A stretch of 64,000 nt of DNA from Parapedobacter sp. SGR-10 (GCF_011030405.1 NZ_JAAJTJ010000016.1:1-64000), one strand, 5' to 3'. Counted from the first letter of the stretch, positions 35,799-45,200 are shown. The notes: a model not told the origin generated them from the letters alone. Translations and numbers: made by a program.

Positions 35799-36449
35799 AT
35801 GAGCTATATACGTGTATTAGGAGGCTTTGGTCAGCATAGAGATAGCGTGTTATTAGTAGAAGCGGATATTGTGCTTACTGCAATGGAAGGGAATCCTCAC
35901 TTTCCGGATCCCACTCCATCGCTTTCAGAACTGGAAAGTGCCTATAATGAGTATTTGATGAATTTGGCGCGAGTCAACTGGACACGCGGACGTGTCGACA
36001 GGGAGCTCAAACGGGAGAGTAAGGCAAGATTAGCCACTTTATTGGGCGAGCTGGCAGCCCATGTCAATTTTGTGGCCAAAGGGAAATTGTCCATCCTGTA
36101 TACATCGGGGTTTCCCGTGTTTACAGGACGCAAGAAAGGCATGGTACCGGGAGTACCTACGGGCGGGCGGCTTTCTGATGGGCGACTCCTCGACGAAATC
36201 CGCTTCGATTTTAATCCGTTGGGCAGAGATCTGACCTATGAGTGCAGGTATGCGGTATGGACGTCATATGATGAAGTTGAACCCCATTCGCCTAAACTCC
36301 AGTGGGAGAATTCACTTTTTACTACCCGATCCCGGAATAACGTGATTAAAGGAATGCCGTCTCGATCAACAGTTTTCATTAAGGTACGTGCGATAAATAG
36401 CCATGGAACTGGGGACTGGAGCGATATTGTGAGTTTGAGGATACGGTAG
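35799..36449 (+). CDS. Hypothetical protein with fibronectin III-like C-terminus
   Basis: The 216-residue protein has no signal peptide. Residues 1-90 are helical (SELESAYNEYLMNLARVNWTR). Residues 125-216 have a beta-rich pattern ending in RAINSHGTGDWSDIVSLRIR, typical of the last strands of a fibronectin type III domain. No family was recognised. It is a lone gene between the AT-rich gap and a terminator at 36472-36517. Confidence 0.8.
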   Translation: MSYIRVLGGFGQHRDSVLLVEADIVLTAMEGNPHFPDPTPSLSELESAYNEYLMNLARVNWTRGRVDRELKRESKARLATLLGELAAHVNFVAKGKLSILYTSGFPVFTGRKKGMVPGVPTGGRLSDGRLLDEIRFDFNPLGRDLTYECRYAVWTSYDEVEPHSPKLQWENSLFTTRSRNNVIKGMPSRSTVFIKVRAINSHGTGDWSDIVSLRIR

Positions 36450-36471
36450 TGTTTTGATTATCTTAAAACAG

Positions 36472-36517
36472 AAAAGGGGCTGTATCAAAATGAACGATAC
36501 AGCCCCTTTTTTTGCCC
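36472..36517 (+). terminator. Rho-independent terminator
   Basis: AAAAGGGGCTGTATC (36472-36486) pairs with GATACAGCCCCTTTT (36496-36510), followed by a T-run to 36513. It ends the fibronectin-like gene and marks the last chromosomal feature before the mobile element. Confidence 0.9.
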
Positions 36518-36525
36518 GTTTGCCT

Positions 36526-36656
36526 ATATGTGTCTATCGGCAAATCCATTGATTTGGATGCCGACCGATTGACCAAAAGTGCGAAAAGCTCCTAAAAACA
36601 GCACTTTACATGAATTGTAAAAAAATGAAAAAAGTGCCTTTTTGATAGACACGTAT
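36526..36656. repeat. Inverted repeat at the left edge of the mobile element
   Basis: The 13-nt arms ATATGTGTCTATC (36526-36538) and GATAGACACGTAT (36644-36656) are inverted with one mismatch, 105 nt apart. Between them a hairpin GCACTTT (36601-36607)/AAAGTGC (36631-36637) is followed by a short T-run. It lies in the 271-bp gap before the xis-like gene, where promoter and regulator sites of the excision operon are expected. Confidence 0.5.
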
Positions 36657-36720
36657 CGGAAGACAGCCTGCGCCAATCGCTCCAATTTTGTGGTGTTAGA
36701 AATCATTAAAAGTATTTGTT

Positions 36721-37029
36721 ATGAACATCGACAGAATGGAATTTATCGCATGGATGGAACGTATAATGGAGCGTTTCGATATTTTGAAAGAGTACGTCCT
36801 AAACATCAAGAAAGAACGGCACAGCATAGACGGCGAGGAACTACTGGACAACCAAGACCTGCTCCTCATGCTGAAAATCAGCCACCGTTCCCTGCAACGA
36901 TACCGCTCCACGGGCAAGCTACCGTATTACACCATCAGCGGAAAACTGTACTACAAACTATCTGATGTACACCAGTTCATCAGGGAAAGTTTCAAAGCAC
37001 CTATACGGCGTACAAAAGAAAACCGATGA
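36721..37029 (+). CDS. Excisionase-like helix-turn-helix protein (Xis2d-like)
   Basis: The 102-residue protein has a MerR/excisionase-type winged helix: DNQDLLLMLKISHRSLQRYR and GKLPYYTISGKLYYKLSDVH at about 42-85, which reads a DNA groove with the wing. Size, sequence type and position before orf3 and exc match Xis2d of CTnDOT, a recombination directionality factor. The neighbour xis2c is missing, and upstream DNA shows no decayed copy of it. Confidence 0.88.
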   Translation: MNIDRMEFIAWMERIMERFDILKEYVLNIKKERHSIDGEELLDNQDLLLMLKISHRSLQRYRSTGKLPYYTISGKLYYKLSDVHQFIRESFKAPIRRTKENR

Positions 37030-37116
37030 CAAACCCTACCACGAAAAGACAGGTACGGCATAGCCGTACCTGCTTCGCCTACTTTCGGGCAATATAATCT
37101 TTAAATAATCAATATC

Positions 37117-38559
37117 ATGAGCGAACAGACAATTGAAAATCCACAGCAATATCCCGAACAGCTTTCGGATGTGCTGTTGGTGATGGACAAGGAAAAAAAG
37201 AAAATCCAAGCGGTCACGGGTGTTGACGAAAACGGCAATCTGAAAACTGTTGATGCCACCAAGAAGAACCAAAGCCAATTTATGCGGGTTGAGAGAGCCG
37301 GAGATTTATTTACAAATTTCTTCTCCAACTTTTGGCGACAGCTTAAAGACCCGACCCATTTTTCATTCTTCAAAGTACCTGCAAAGGAAGCGGTCGAAAC
37401 CGCCAAAGAAATGCAGAAACAGCTAGATGCACCCACCAAAGAGGGCGAGGCTGTCATGGCAAAGCATGAGGTCAAAGAGCCAAAGGAGCAACAACAGGAA
37501 ACCAAAAAGGATGTGGAAGCACCACAGGCGACACTGGAAGCGCAGCAATCACAGGAAAAAAGCGAATACCGCTATAAGGCGGAAGATGTGGACTGGAATT
37601 ATTTAGCGCAATTTGGGATAAACAAAGAGAGGCTTGACAAAGACGGGCAATTGGATTTGCTGTTAAAGGGCTATAAGACCAATAAGGTATATCCCACAAG
37701 CGTCAATTTCGGTGCGGTTATCATGCGCTCGGATGCAAGGCTCGGTTTTCAAGACGGTGAAGACGGAAAACCTGTACTTATGATGTACGGTGTACGGCAT
37801 GAACCCAACCTCAAAGCCCCTTTCTTTGGTCACGAGTTTACCAAAGAGGACAGGGAAAACCTGCTCAAAACCGGAAACATGGGGCGTGTGGTGGAATTGA
37901 CCAACCGCAAGACAGGCGAAAAGATACCGTCCATTATCAGTATCGACCACCTAACGAACGAGGTTATCGCATTCCGGCAGGATAGGATAAAAGTACCCGA
38001 TGAGATTAAGGGCGTAAAACTGACCGAAGACCAAAAACGGGATTTGAAAGATGGGAAAGCCATTTATTTAGAGGGGTTGGATTTTAAGAACAGTACGAAC
38101 AAAAATGCCCATGTGCAGTTCAACGCCGACAAAAAATATACGGAGTTTCTCTTTGGTGATAAAGCCCCCAAACAGACACAGGAAAACGACCCGAAATACT
38201 ACCGTGGCAAAACGTTCTCCGATGAACAATACAAGCAACTCACCGAGGGCAAGACGATTTACGTTTCGGATTTCAAGGATGGAAAAGGAAACCCGTATAA
38301 AGGATATGTCACGCTTAACAAAGAGACGGGAAATTATGATTTCAGCTTTAAAAACCCCAATGCGTTGAAAAATAAGGCACAGCCTACCGAGGCGCACAAA
38401 ACACAGGTTGCCGTAAACTCCAACGGGAAAACCAACGAGGCTACCAAGAACATCAACGAGCCTCTGAAACCGGAGCAACAAAAGCCGAAAAATCAAACAC
38501 AACAGCAACGGCAGAATGAACACAACCGTCCGGCTAAATCCAAAGGGGTAAGGAGATAA
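37117..38559 (+). CDS. DUF4099/DUF3945 protein, CTnDOT Orf3-like
   Basis: The 480-residue cytoplasmic protein has a lineage-specific N-terminus (1-90), a Glu/Gln/Lys linker, DUF4099 (about 150-240: YNYLAQFGI-type start, SVNFGAVIMRSDARLGFQDG), and two DUF3945 units (about 240-330 and 360-410: YRGKTFSDEQYKQLTEGKTI), ending in a Gln/Asn/Lys-rich tail. It is the gene between xis2d and exc in CTnDOT-type elements. Its function is unknown. It lies 87 nt after the Xis-like gene. Confidence 0.9.
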   Translation: MSEQTIENPQQYPEQLSDVLLVMDKEKKKIQAVTGVDENGNLKTVDATKKNQSQFMRVERAGDLFTNFFSNFWRQLKDPTHFSFFKVPAKEAVETAKEMQKQLDAPTKEGEAVMAKHEVKEPKEQQQETKKDVEAPQATLEAQQSQEKSEYRYKAEDVDWNYLAQFGINKERLDKDGQLDLLLKGYKTNKVYPTSVNFGAVIMRSDARLGFQDGEDGKPVLMMYGVRHEPNLKAPFFGHEFTKEDRENLLKTGNMGRVVELTNRKTGEKIPSIISIDHLTNEVIAFRQDRIKVPDEIKGVKLTEDQKRDLKDGKAIYLEGLDFKNSTNKNAHVQFNADKKYTEFLFGDKAPKQTQENDPKYYRGKTFSDEQYKQLTEGKTIYVSDFKDGKGNPYKGYVTLNKETGNYDFSFKNPNALKNKAQPTEAHKTQVAVNSNGKTNEATKNINEPLKPEQQKPKNQTQQQRQNEHNRPAKSKGVRR

Positions 38560-38662
38560 CACCATTAAAAAAACATTTCTCTTTGGAAATCCCCTCTCAC
38601 AGAAAACGGAGGGGTTTCTCAAAGAGAAATCTAACATTCAACCATTCAAATGAGATAGTATT

Positions 38663-40747
38663 ATGAAAGCAATCATTGCAGAAAAGCCAAGTGTGGCGAG
38701 GGAAATAGCTACCCTATTGGGAGCGACCGAAAAACGGGATGGCTACCTCGCAGGGAACGGCTATCAGGTTACGTGGGCATTGGGGCATTTGGTCGGACTG
38801 GCGATGCCCGAAGATTACGGGGTGTCGGGCTTCCAAAGGGAAGCCCTGCCCATATTGCCCGACCCTTTTATCCTTACGGTACGGAAGATAAAAAAGGACA
38901 AAAGTTATGTTCCCGATAACGGAGCGTTAAAACAGTTGAAGATTATCGAACAGGTCATCGGTAGATGCGATAGTATTATCGTGGCTACTGATGCCGGACG
39001 TGAGGGGGAACTCATCTTTAGGTACATCTATGAATACCTAAAATGCCGTAAACCCTTTGAACGTCTATGGATAAGCTCGCTCACAGAAAAGGCAATTAAA
39101 CAGGGTTTTGACAACCTAAAAGCCGGAAGCGATTTTGATGGGCTATACAGAGCCGGACAAGGAAGGAGCAAAGCCGATTGGCTTGTGGGCATCAATGCCT
39201 CGCAGGCGTTGAGCATTTCGGCAGGGCGTGGCGTTTACTCGCTTGGTAGAGTACAAACACCAACGCTTGCCCTTATCTGTAAGCGGTATTTGGAAAACAA
39301 AGACTTTGCCGTCAAGAAATACTTTCAAATCCAGTTGGAACACCGTAAAGAATTTGTGGACTTTAAGAGCCTTTCTAAGACCAAATGGGATGACAAAAAA
39401 CTCGCTGACGATACGCTGAAATCTATTCAGCGTAACGGAACAGCGACCGTTACGGCGGTGGAAACCAAAATGCTGTCGGAGCAACCGCCTTTGCTGTTCG
39501 ACCTTACGGGATTGCAGAAAGAAGCAAACAAAAGGGCTTCCTACACTGCCGAAGAAACATTGAACATTGCCCAAAGTCTGTATGAAAAGAAGTTTATCAC
39601 CTACCCCCGTACAGGGAGCAAGTACATCCTCGGAGGTATGTGGTCGGAAATCCCTGCACTGGTAAGAAATTTGGAAGCACGGGCTTCCTGCAAAAAAGCG
39701 GTCGGAAAAGTGAAATGGGGTCGTTTCAATAAGCGCATCGTGAATGACGTAAAGGTCACAGACCACCACGGTCTGCTGATTACCGAGAAAATCCCGTCCG
39801 AACTGTCCGCACACGAAAATGTTATCTATGATATGATTGCGCACCGCCTACTGGAAACCCTTTCACCTGCCTGTACCAAAGAAATAACCGACATCGGATT
39901 GCAGGCTTTACACTATGATTTCACACTGAAAGGATGTAAAGTTACCGAAGCCGGATGGCGTGGCATCAAAGAAAAATTTTTAGATGAGGACAGCGAGCCT
40001 GTGCAGGAACTGCCGGAATTAAAGGTCGGCGATGAGCTGAAAATCAAAGAGGCATCCGTACTGGAAAAGAAAACCAAACCGCCTGTGCTTTACACCGAGG
40101 CAGGTCTGTTGTCCGCAATGGAAAATGCCGGAAAGGAAACCCATAACGAGGACGAACGGAAAGCCCTAAAAGACATCGGTATCGGTACACCTGCTACAAG
40201 AGCCTCTATTATAGAAACGCTTTTTAAGAGGGATTACATTAGGCGTGAAAAGAAATCCCTTATTCCTACCCATAAGGGATTGCAGGTTTACGGGACTGTA
40301 AAGGACAAAAAGATTGCCGATGTAGCCATGACCGCCGAATGGGAAATGGCATTGCAGAAAATTGAAAACAACGAGGCGGATGCAGGTGTTTTTCACCGTG
40401 AAATGGAAGCCTATGCCACTTCCATTACACGGGAACTTTTGGACACTGGCATTGCCAATGAAAAACAACCGGAACTGACCTGCCCTAAATGCAAGAGCCG
40501 TCAGCTATTGATTTGGAACAAGGTTGTAAAATGCCCCGATGAGGCTTGTGGTTGGCTTCAATTCCGTATTGTTTGCGGAGTGCCGTTAAGCCTTGCCGAT
40601 ATAGAAAGTCTTTTGACCAAAGGAAAGACCAACCTTATCAAAGGCATGAAAAGCAATTCGGGCAATAAATTCAATGCCTATATCGTCATGAACGATAAAG
40701 CCGAAACCTCCTTTGAGTTTGATAACAGGAAACCAAAAAGGAAATAA
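38663..40747 (+). CDS. topB: Topoisomerase III of a conjugative element (Exc/TopB)
   Basis: The 694-residue type IA topoisomerase has a Toprim domain (MKAIIAEKPSVAREIATLLG start, VATDAGREGELIFRYIYEY at about 110-128), the catalytic Tyr in KFITYPRTGSKYI (about 312-324), and a C-terminal zinc-finger region (CPKCKSRQLL then CPDEACGW). It is the Exc homologue of CTnDOT. Its role there is element excision and strand passage; in CTnDOT the topoisomerase activity itself was reported not to be needed for excision. Confidence 0.96.
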   Translation: MKAIIAEKPSVAREIATLLGATEKRDGYLAGNGYQVTWALGHLVGLAMPEDYGVSGFQREALPILPDPFILTVRKIKKDKSYVPDNGALKQLKIIEQVIGRCDSIIVATDAGREGELIFRYIYEYLKCRKPFERLWISSLTEKAIKQGFDNLKAGSDFDGLYRAGQGRSKADWLVGINASQALSISAGRGVYSLGRVQTPTLALICKRYLENKDFAVKKYFQIQLEHRKEFVDFKSLSKTKWDDKKLADDTLKSIQRNGTATVTAVETKMLSEQPPLLFDLTGLQKEANKRASYTAEETLNIAQSLYEKKFITYPRTGSKYILGGMWSEIPALVRNLEARASCKKAVGKVKWGRFNKRIVNDVKVTDHHGLLITEKIPSELSAHENVIYDMIAHRLLETLSPACTKEITDIGLQALHYDFTLKGCKVTEAGWRGIKEKFLDEDSEPVQELPELKVGDELKIKEASVLEKKTKPPVLYTEAGLLSAMENAGKETHNEDERKALKDIGIGTPATRASIIETLFKRDYIRREKKSLIPTHKGLQVYGTVKDKKIADVAMTAEWEMALQKIENNEADAGVFHREMEAYATSITRELLDTGIANEKQPELTCPKCKSRQLLIWNKVVKCPDEACGWLQFRIVCGVPLSLADIESLLTKGKTNLIKGMKSNSGNKFNAYIVMNDKAETSFEFDNRKPKRK

Positions 40748-40796
40748 ATGTTTTGTTTTTTGGACGGCATACAGCGTGAGGGATAGAAGCGACATC

Positions 40797-40891
40797 CTTT
40801 TGCGGTCCTCGCAGATCCGCAAAAGATATAGCGGATAGCCCGACCCGTCTGCATTTTTTTTAGCCTGGGCATGGGGATAAAATGCAGACGG
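40797..40891. terminator. Two hairpins between convergent topB and rteC
   Basis: CTTTTGCGG (40797-40805) pairs with CCGCAAAAG (40817-40825), and CCGTCTGCATTTT (40845-40857) pairs with AAAATGCAGACGG (40879-40891). The second has a T-run inside its 5' arm end. The pair can end transcription in both directions. An origin-of-transfer role was considered but not supported. Confidence 0.55.
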
Positions 40892-40906
40892 TGGCACGCC
40901 CAAAGC

Positions 40907-41734
40907 CTACTTTTCATCCTGCTCGTCCATTCTCCGTATAAGTTCCTCCCGAAGCGCATCAAGGAATTTAGTACGGTTCATCTTCCGGTTTCTCAGCTCC
41001 AAATAGGTCTGATAGAAATTGCCCAAGTCAATGCCAAAGGCACTTTCAAAATATTGGGCTACTTCCCTTATATCATTGTTCCCGTTGTCAAACACGTTTT
41101 GATAATGCAGGGCATAAATCAGTTCTATCAACGCCACTTTGCTACCTGTCCATTTCAGCTTCTTTTGGGCTTTCGATTTATTTTTTTTGAATTTGTGATA
41201 CAACTGGTCTTCGATGTAGACCTGTATCAAATCGTTGGCTATTATCTTGGCGACCTTGTAGTCGTGAGAGGTTGAAAAGGACTGGTCGGACTGGAAATAA
41301 TAGGTATCCAACCACAGCTTTATATCATGCCTGCCACGAACAAAATATTTCTCGTCAAGGAGCGAGTTATTGCTACGGTAATACTTGTAAAAATCAAGGT
41401 TGTTGTCAAAGAACCTCTTTAGCTTTTTCAGTTCTTTGTTGAGGTATTTCCTTATGGGCTTTGCACCATAGGGTTTCTTTGTCTCGATTTTGTAAATGGC
41501 GTTGTAGTAAATGAGTTTTGACAGGATTACGGGTTTCTGATATTTAAAAAATCTGATTTCTTCTTCGATGTTCTTAAATCCTCTTTTCAGAACATGTTCT
41601 TTTACTTCGGACAGGCATTCGAGAATGAGATGTATAACCGCTTCCATACGTTGTATGGAGCAATCGGCTTCAATTTCTAATTCATTGATTGCTGTTTCCA
41701 GTTTATGTAGGGTTTCATTATAGAATTTATTCAT
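40907..41734 (-). CDS. rteC: RteC-family regulator of the conjugative element
   Basis: The 275-residue protein has the RteC domain over its full length (ETAINELEIEADCSIQRMEA, FKNIEEEIRFFKYQKPVILS, DIKLWLDTYYFQSDQSFSTS). In CTnDOT, RteC is made under RteA/RteB control and turns on the xis2c-xis2d-orf3-exc operon. Here it faces that operon tail to tail. RteA and RteB are not in the window, so its own control is open. Confidence 0.94.
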   Translation of the reverse strand: MNKFYNETLHKLETAINELEIEADCSIQRMEAVIHLILECLSEVKEHVLKRGFKNIEEEIRFFKYQKPVILSKLIYYNAIYKIETKKPYGAKPIRKYLNKELKKLKRFFDNNLDFYKYYRSNNSLLDEKYFVRGRHDIKLWLDTYYFQSDQSFSTSHDYKVAKIIANDLIQVYIEDQLYHKFKKNKSKAQKKLKWTGSKVALIELIYALHYQNVFDNGNNDIREVAQYFESAFGIDLGNFYQTYLELRNRKMNRTKFLDALREELIRRMDEQDEK

Positions 41735-41773
41735 CTGTTTATTTTGAAATAGATGTTATTGATTAATACAGAA

Positions 41774-41798
41774 AAGCTAATACTATTCATATTAGCTT
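41774..41798 (-). terminator. Terminator of the copper operon
   Basis: AAGCTAATA (41774-41782) pairs with TATTAGCTT (41790-41798). On the minus strand the stem is followed by TTTTCTG. It lies 182 nt after the multicopper oxidase stop and would block read-through into rteC. Confidence 0.6.
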
Positions 41799-41878
41799 CC
41801 TTATGCAATTACGGCAACGTATATCGTGTTGATGATGGAACGATGGAGAGATTTTGTTACATATTTTAATGGTTGTAA

Positions 41879-41920
41879 TTTGATGCAGGCCAATTTTTAG
41901 AAAATTTCACCTGCATCAAA
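41879..41920. repeat. 11-bp inverted repeat with inner AT stem
   Basis: TTTGATGCAGG (41879-41889) and CCTGCATCAAA (41910-41920) are exact inverted copies; the loop contains AATTTT/AAAATT, which can extend the stem. It lies in the gap between the copper operon and rteC and could be a terminator stem, operator or processing site. Confidence 0.55.
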
Positions 41921-41979
41921 AACTGCATTTCATACCGATGTTTCTGCGATTTGCATTTTACAACCTTAATTATTTATTT

Positions 41980-44253
41980 TTAATAAGTCAAAGCAAGTCC
42001 TACGCCAAAACCCATATCACTATCGTAGTGAGTACGTATGCCGATGTTCTTATTAATGATATACCTGAACTCTCCCATATATTCTAAGTCGGTATTCACC
42101 ATAAAACCTGCTCTTAATCTTTTTGAAATTGGTATATCTTCACGCATTAACTGAAATCTCACAATTCCGTCGTGATATACTTCAGCCTGAAAATTGACGA
42201 GCATCGGTAATGTGTACATAAACCCTAAGCTGAACGCTCTCCGAGTATCTTTCTTATTGGTTTGTCCAAATAGGTTCTTTTCGTGTTCATCTTCTCCCAT
42301 TTTCCGGTAGCGATAATCAAAACCTACAAAGGGCATAAACCACTGCATCTTTCCAATGTAGCGACCTAAATGCGTTTCTATTTCATAGCCATGCATACTA
42401 TTATAACCTAAACGCCATTCTGTTCCTAATTGATAGCGTGCATTCATCAGCATAGCTTCTCCATCATTACCATTAGTTGCAAAATCGTTTTGTGCCATAA
42501 AGTGGGGCATATTACTTTCTCTTTGTAATTCTTTATAGGCTTTTGCCTTATCTGGTAGATAGGGGTTATTGTAATCCCCAACTTCGAAAACCCTATTCAT
42601 TCCCGCCATCATGTGGTACAGGATATGGCAGTGAAAGAACCAATCGCCCTCCTCATTGGCGGCAAACTCGATGGTGTCCGTTTCCATCGGCATAATGTCA
42701 ATGATATTTTTCATAGGTGCATTTTCACCTTTGCCGTTCAGTACCCGGAAATCAAATCCATGCAGGTGCATCGGGTGGCGCATCATGGAGTTGTTATAAA
42801 TAGTGATGCGCAGTACTTCGCCTTTCTTAACGGGTATTTTGTCCGTTTCAGAAAGTATCCTGTTGTCCATGCTCCAAACGTAGCGGTTCATATTTCCGGT
42901 AAGGGTAAATTTTATGTCCTTTACGGGCGCATCTTTGGGAAGCGTAGTATTGTAGGGAGATTTGAGCATGGCATAGTTTAAGGTAACAATATCTCCCAAA
43001 GCATTTGCATTGTAACGGTTGGGGTCGCTGTCCATATTCATACCCTCGTGCTTGCTATGGTCTGCTTTCTTTCCTGCTTCCCCGGTTATTTCGGGGTACA
43101 TGACCACGTTCATATCCATTTGGTTCAGGCTCATCTTCATGCCCATATCGTCCAAATCGCCGTTCATCTTCATCATGTCGTTCATCATCTTCATCCCCTC
43201 GAAATACTTCAGTCGTGGCAGCGGAGAAATAAGCTGTTTGACACCGTTACCGATAAAGTAGCTCGCCGATTGTGTCCTATCCTCGGTGGTCGCCAAAAAC
43301 TCATACGCCAATCCGTCTTCGGGGATGGTAATGACCACATCATAGGTTTCCGATACGGCAATGATTAACCTGTCCACTTCGACAGGCTCCACATCGTTAC
43401 CATCACTGGCGACCACGGTAATCTTACCTCCGGCATAGCGCAGCCAGAAATAGGAAGATGCACCGCCGTTGGATATGCGAAGCCGTACTTTGTCCCCTGC
43501 CTTTAAGGTTTTGCCGTCAACCGTTTTTAGCTCCGGTGCATTGCTGCCATTGATAAGGATTTTATCATAATATACATCGCTCACATCCATTGCCAGCATC
43601 CGCTTCCACTCATTGGTCACTTTCACGCCAAATTTTCCCTCTTTAATGGCTTCAACGTATGACTGCGTAGCGTTCTTTTTGATAGCCGCCCAATCGTTGG
43701 CATTGTGCAGCATCCGGTTGATGTTGTTGGGGTTGTAATTTGTCCATTCGCTTAGGATAAGGGGTACGGTCGGCAAATCGTCAATCCCTTTTCTAAATGT
43801 CTTGTCATCCTCCCGTTTCTTCATGATAAAACTTCCGTACATGCCAATCTGCTCCTGCAATCCTGAGTGGGAATGGTACCAGTGCGTACCATGCTGGATA
43901 ATCGGAAAACGGTAGGTGTAGGTTGTGCCCGGTGCGATGGGTTTTTGTGTAAGCCAGGGCACACCGTCTTCTTTATTGGGCAGGAACACACCATGCCAGT
44001 GAAGTGATGTGCTTTCTTTCAATTGGTTGTGCACCACTATTTCGGCAGTGTCGCCCTCGGTAAAGGTAAGGGTGGGCATGGGGATTTGCCCGTTTACGGC
44101 AATTGCCCTTTTTTGCTTACCTGCATAGTTGACAAGCGTATCTTTTACATACAGCTCGTAATGCACCACTCTCTGTGCAAACAGCGTTTGCGTGCAAAGC
44201 AGTATCAGCACTGTTTGCAAAATTCTTATAGGTATTTTATTATATCTGTTCAT
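41980..44253 (-). CDS. Multicopper oxidase (CopA-like) fused to a CopB-like outer-membrane barrel
   Basis: The 757-residue protein has a signal peptide (about 1-26), three cupredoxin domains with copper-site motifs SLHWHGVFLP and THWYHSHSGLQE near the start and HPMHLHGFDF with FHCHILYHMMAGM (about 500-560), and a Met/His-rich insert (about 350-400, MKMMNDMMKMNGDLDDMGMK). From about residue 600 a beta-barrel tail follows (GTEWRLGYNSMHGYEIET, ending GFGVGLALTY) that resembles the CopB outer-membrane family. The fusion would place copper oxidation at the outer membrane. It is the last gene of the copper operon. Confidence 0.9.
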   Translation of the reverse strand: MNRYNKIPIRILQTVLILLCTQTLFAQRVVHYELYVKDTLVNYAGKQKRAIAVNGQIPMPTLTFTEGDTAEIVVHNQLKESTSLHWHGVFLPNKEDGVPWLTQKPIAPGTTYTYRFPIIQHGTHWYHSHSGLQEQIGMYGSFIMKKREDDKTFRKGIDDLPTVPLILSEWTNYNPNNINRMLHNANDWAAIKKNATQSYVEAIKEGKFGVKVTNEWKRMLAMDVSDVYYDKILINGSNAPELKTVDGKTLKAGDKVRLRISNGGASSYFWLRYAGGKITVVASDGNDVEPVEVDRLIIAVSETYDVVITIPEDGLAYEFLATTEDRTQSASYFIGNGVKQLISPLPRLKYFEGMKMMNDMMKMNGDLDDMGMKMSLNQMDMNVVMYPEITGEAGKKADHSKHEGMNMDSDPNRYNANALGDIVTLNYAMLKSPYNTTLPKDAPVKDIKFTLTGNMNRYVWSMDNRILSETDKIPVKKGEVLRITIYNNSMMRHPMHLHGFDFRVLNGKGENAPMKNIIDIMPMETDTIEFAANEEGDWFFHCHILYHMMAGMNRVFEVGDYNNPYLPDKAKAYKELQRESNMPHFMAQNDFATNGNDGEAMLMNARYQLGTEWRLGYNSMHGYEIETHLGRYIGKMQWFMPFVGFDYRYRKMGEDEHEKNLFGQTNKKDTRRAFSLGFMYTLPMLVNFQAEVYHDGIVRFQLMREDIPISKRLRAGFMVNTDLEYMGEFRYIINKNIGIRTHYDSDMGFGVGLALTY

Positions 44254-44266
44254 GATTTGAAAAATT

Positions 44267-44722
44267 TTATTTAATGCTGTCTTCCATTGTGCTAAACCAC
44301 GCTATCAAAACCTGCTTATCCTCCGGTGACAATACTGCATTGCGATGAATTAGTGTGTATGATGACAACGGCATTTCCCCGTCCTTAACCTGCCCGGCCA
44401 TAGCCCTGAACTTGTTTCGCTGCCTGCGGACAGAATAGTCGCCAAATTCGCTAAAGTTGAGTTCCTCTTTCCCCTTTTTTATATGCTCTGCCATGTACCA
44501 TGCGCCGGGCTGGATACGGCTGTACCACGGATAATGGGTATTGTTGCTATGGCAGTCATAACAGGACTGAACAAGGATAGCCTTTACATTTTGGGGTACG
44601 GCGTACACCCTTTCGATATGGGTGGCTGGCACTTCAACCGCCTGGTTCCGTAAGGGCTGAAAGAACTGTATGGCAATCAGGACGACAGCCAGCCCCAATA
44701 TGATTTTCTTCTTTATGGTCAT
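44267..44722 (-). CDS. Haem-binding-domain protein (CxxCH)
   Basis: The 151-residue membrane-anchored protein has one N-terminal helix (about 8-22) and a Haem_bd domain with CYDCHSNNTHYPWYSRI (CxxCH motif near residue 54) and AWYMAEHIKKGKEELNFSEF. A c-type haem could pass electrons to or from the adjacent oxidase. The gene lies 13 nt before the multicopper oxidase gene. Confidence 0.88.
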   Translation of the reverse strand: MTIKKKIILGLAVVLIAIQFFQPLRNQAVEVPATHIERVYAVPQNVKAILVQSCYDCHSNNTHYPWYSRIQPGAWYMAEHIKKGKEELNFSEFGDYSVRRQRNKFRAMAGQVKDGEMPLSSYTLIHRNAVLSPEDKQVLIAWFSTMEDSIK

Positions 44723-44754
44723 AATTATTTTATTGTGGCTTCATCTTTTTGTGT

Positions 44755-45180
44755 CTACTGTTTTTTCACATACTTGGCATAATTCTCCTTGTTTTCAAAA
44801 TAAGAAACTTCACCGTTATTTCCTGTCACAGCAATCACCGCATTAGCTTTGTCTACCTGCTTATGGGAATAGGGGTCTATCGCCATCCGCACGGTCGCAT
44901 CTTTTGGAATACGTTCCTTACACATTTCGCAACATCCGTAATAGGTTTTACCATCAAATTTTACTTCAAACTGCTTTTTGCCGATATAGGCATCGTTGAC
45001 CATGCAGACTTCATCCGATGGAACCAATTCACCTATTTGGGTAGTATGTCCGTTGCTTTCCGGAGTTGCCTGCGAATGCTGCTGTTCCGCTTCATCCTTA
45101 TTTGACCCCGCCTGACCGCAAGCGGTGAATAGCAGGGTTAATAAGGAAATAAAGCCAATTATTATTTTGTTCATGTCCAA
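44755..45180 (-). CDS. Cys-rich metal-binding lipoprotein (TRASH/YHS-like)
   Basis: The 141-residue lipoprotein (lipobox LLFTAC) has one small metal-binding unit: VCMVNDAYIGK, then GKTYYGCCEMCKERI, which is the CxxC pattern of TRASH/YHS-type metal domains. The C-terminus (HKQVDKANAVIAVTGNNGEV) is of the kind seen in periplasmic copper-site partners. The role proposed is copper capture at the inner membrane; the exact family is not certain. Confidence 0.8.
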   Translation of the reverse strand: MDMNKIIIGFISLLTLLFTACGQAGSNKDEAEQQHSQATPESNGHTTQIGELVPSDEVCMVNDAYIGKKQFEVKFDGKTYYGCCEMCKERIPKDATVRMAIDPYSHKQVDKANAVIAVTGNNGEVSYFENKENYAKYVKKQ

Positions 45181-45200
45181 ACTTGTTTTTTTAAATTTTA

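Noticed and set aside
36521-36720. Decayed integrase or xis2c upstream of the Xis-like gene
   Set aside because: No frame in this stretch gives a recognisable tyrosine recombinase or HTH fragment.
40797-40891. Origin of transfer of the conjugative element
   Set aside because: The stems look oriT-like, but no mob genes are nearby and the convergent gene arrangement makes terminators more likely.
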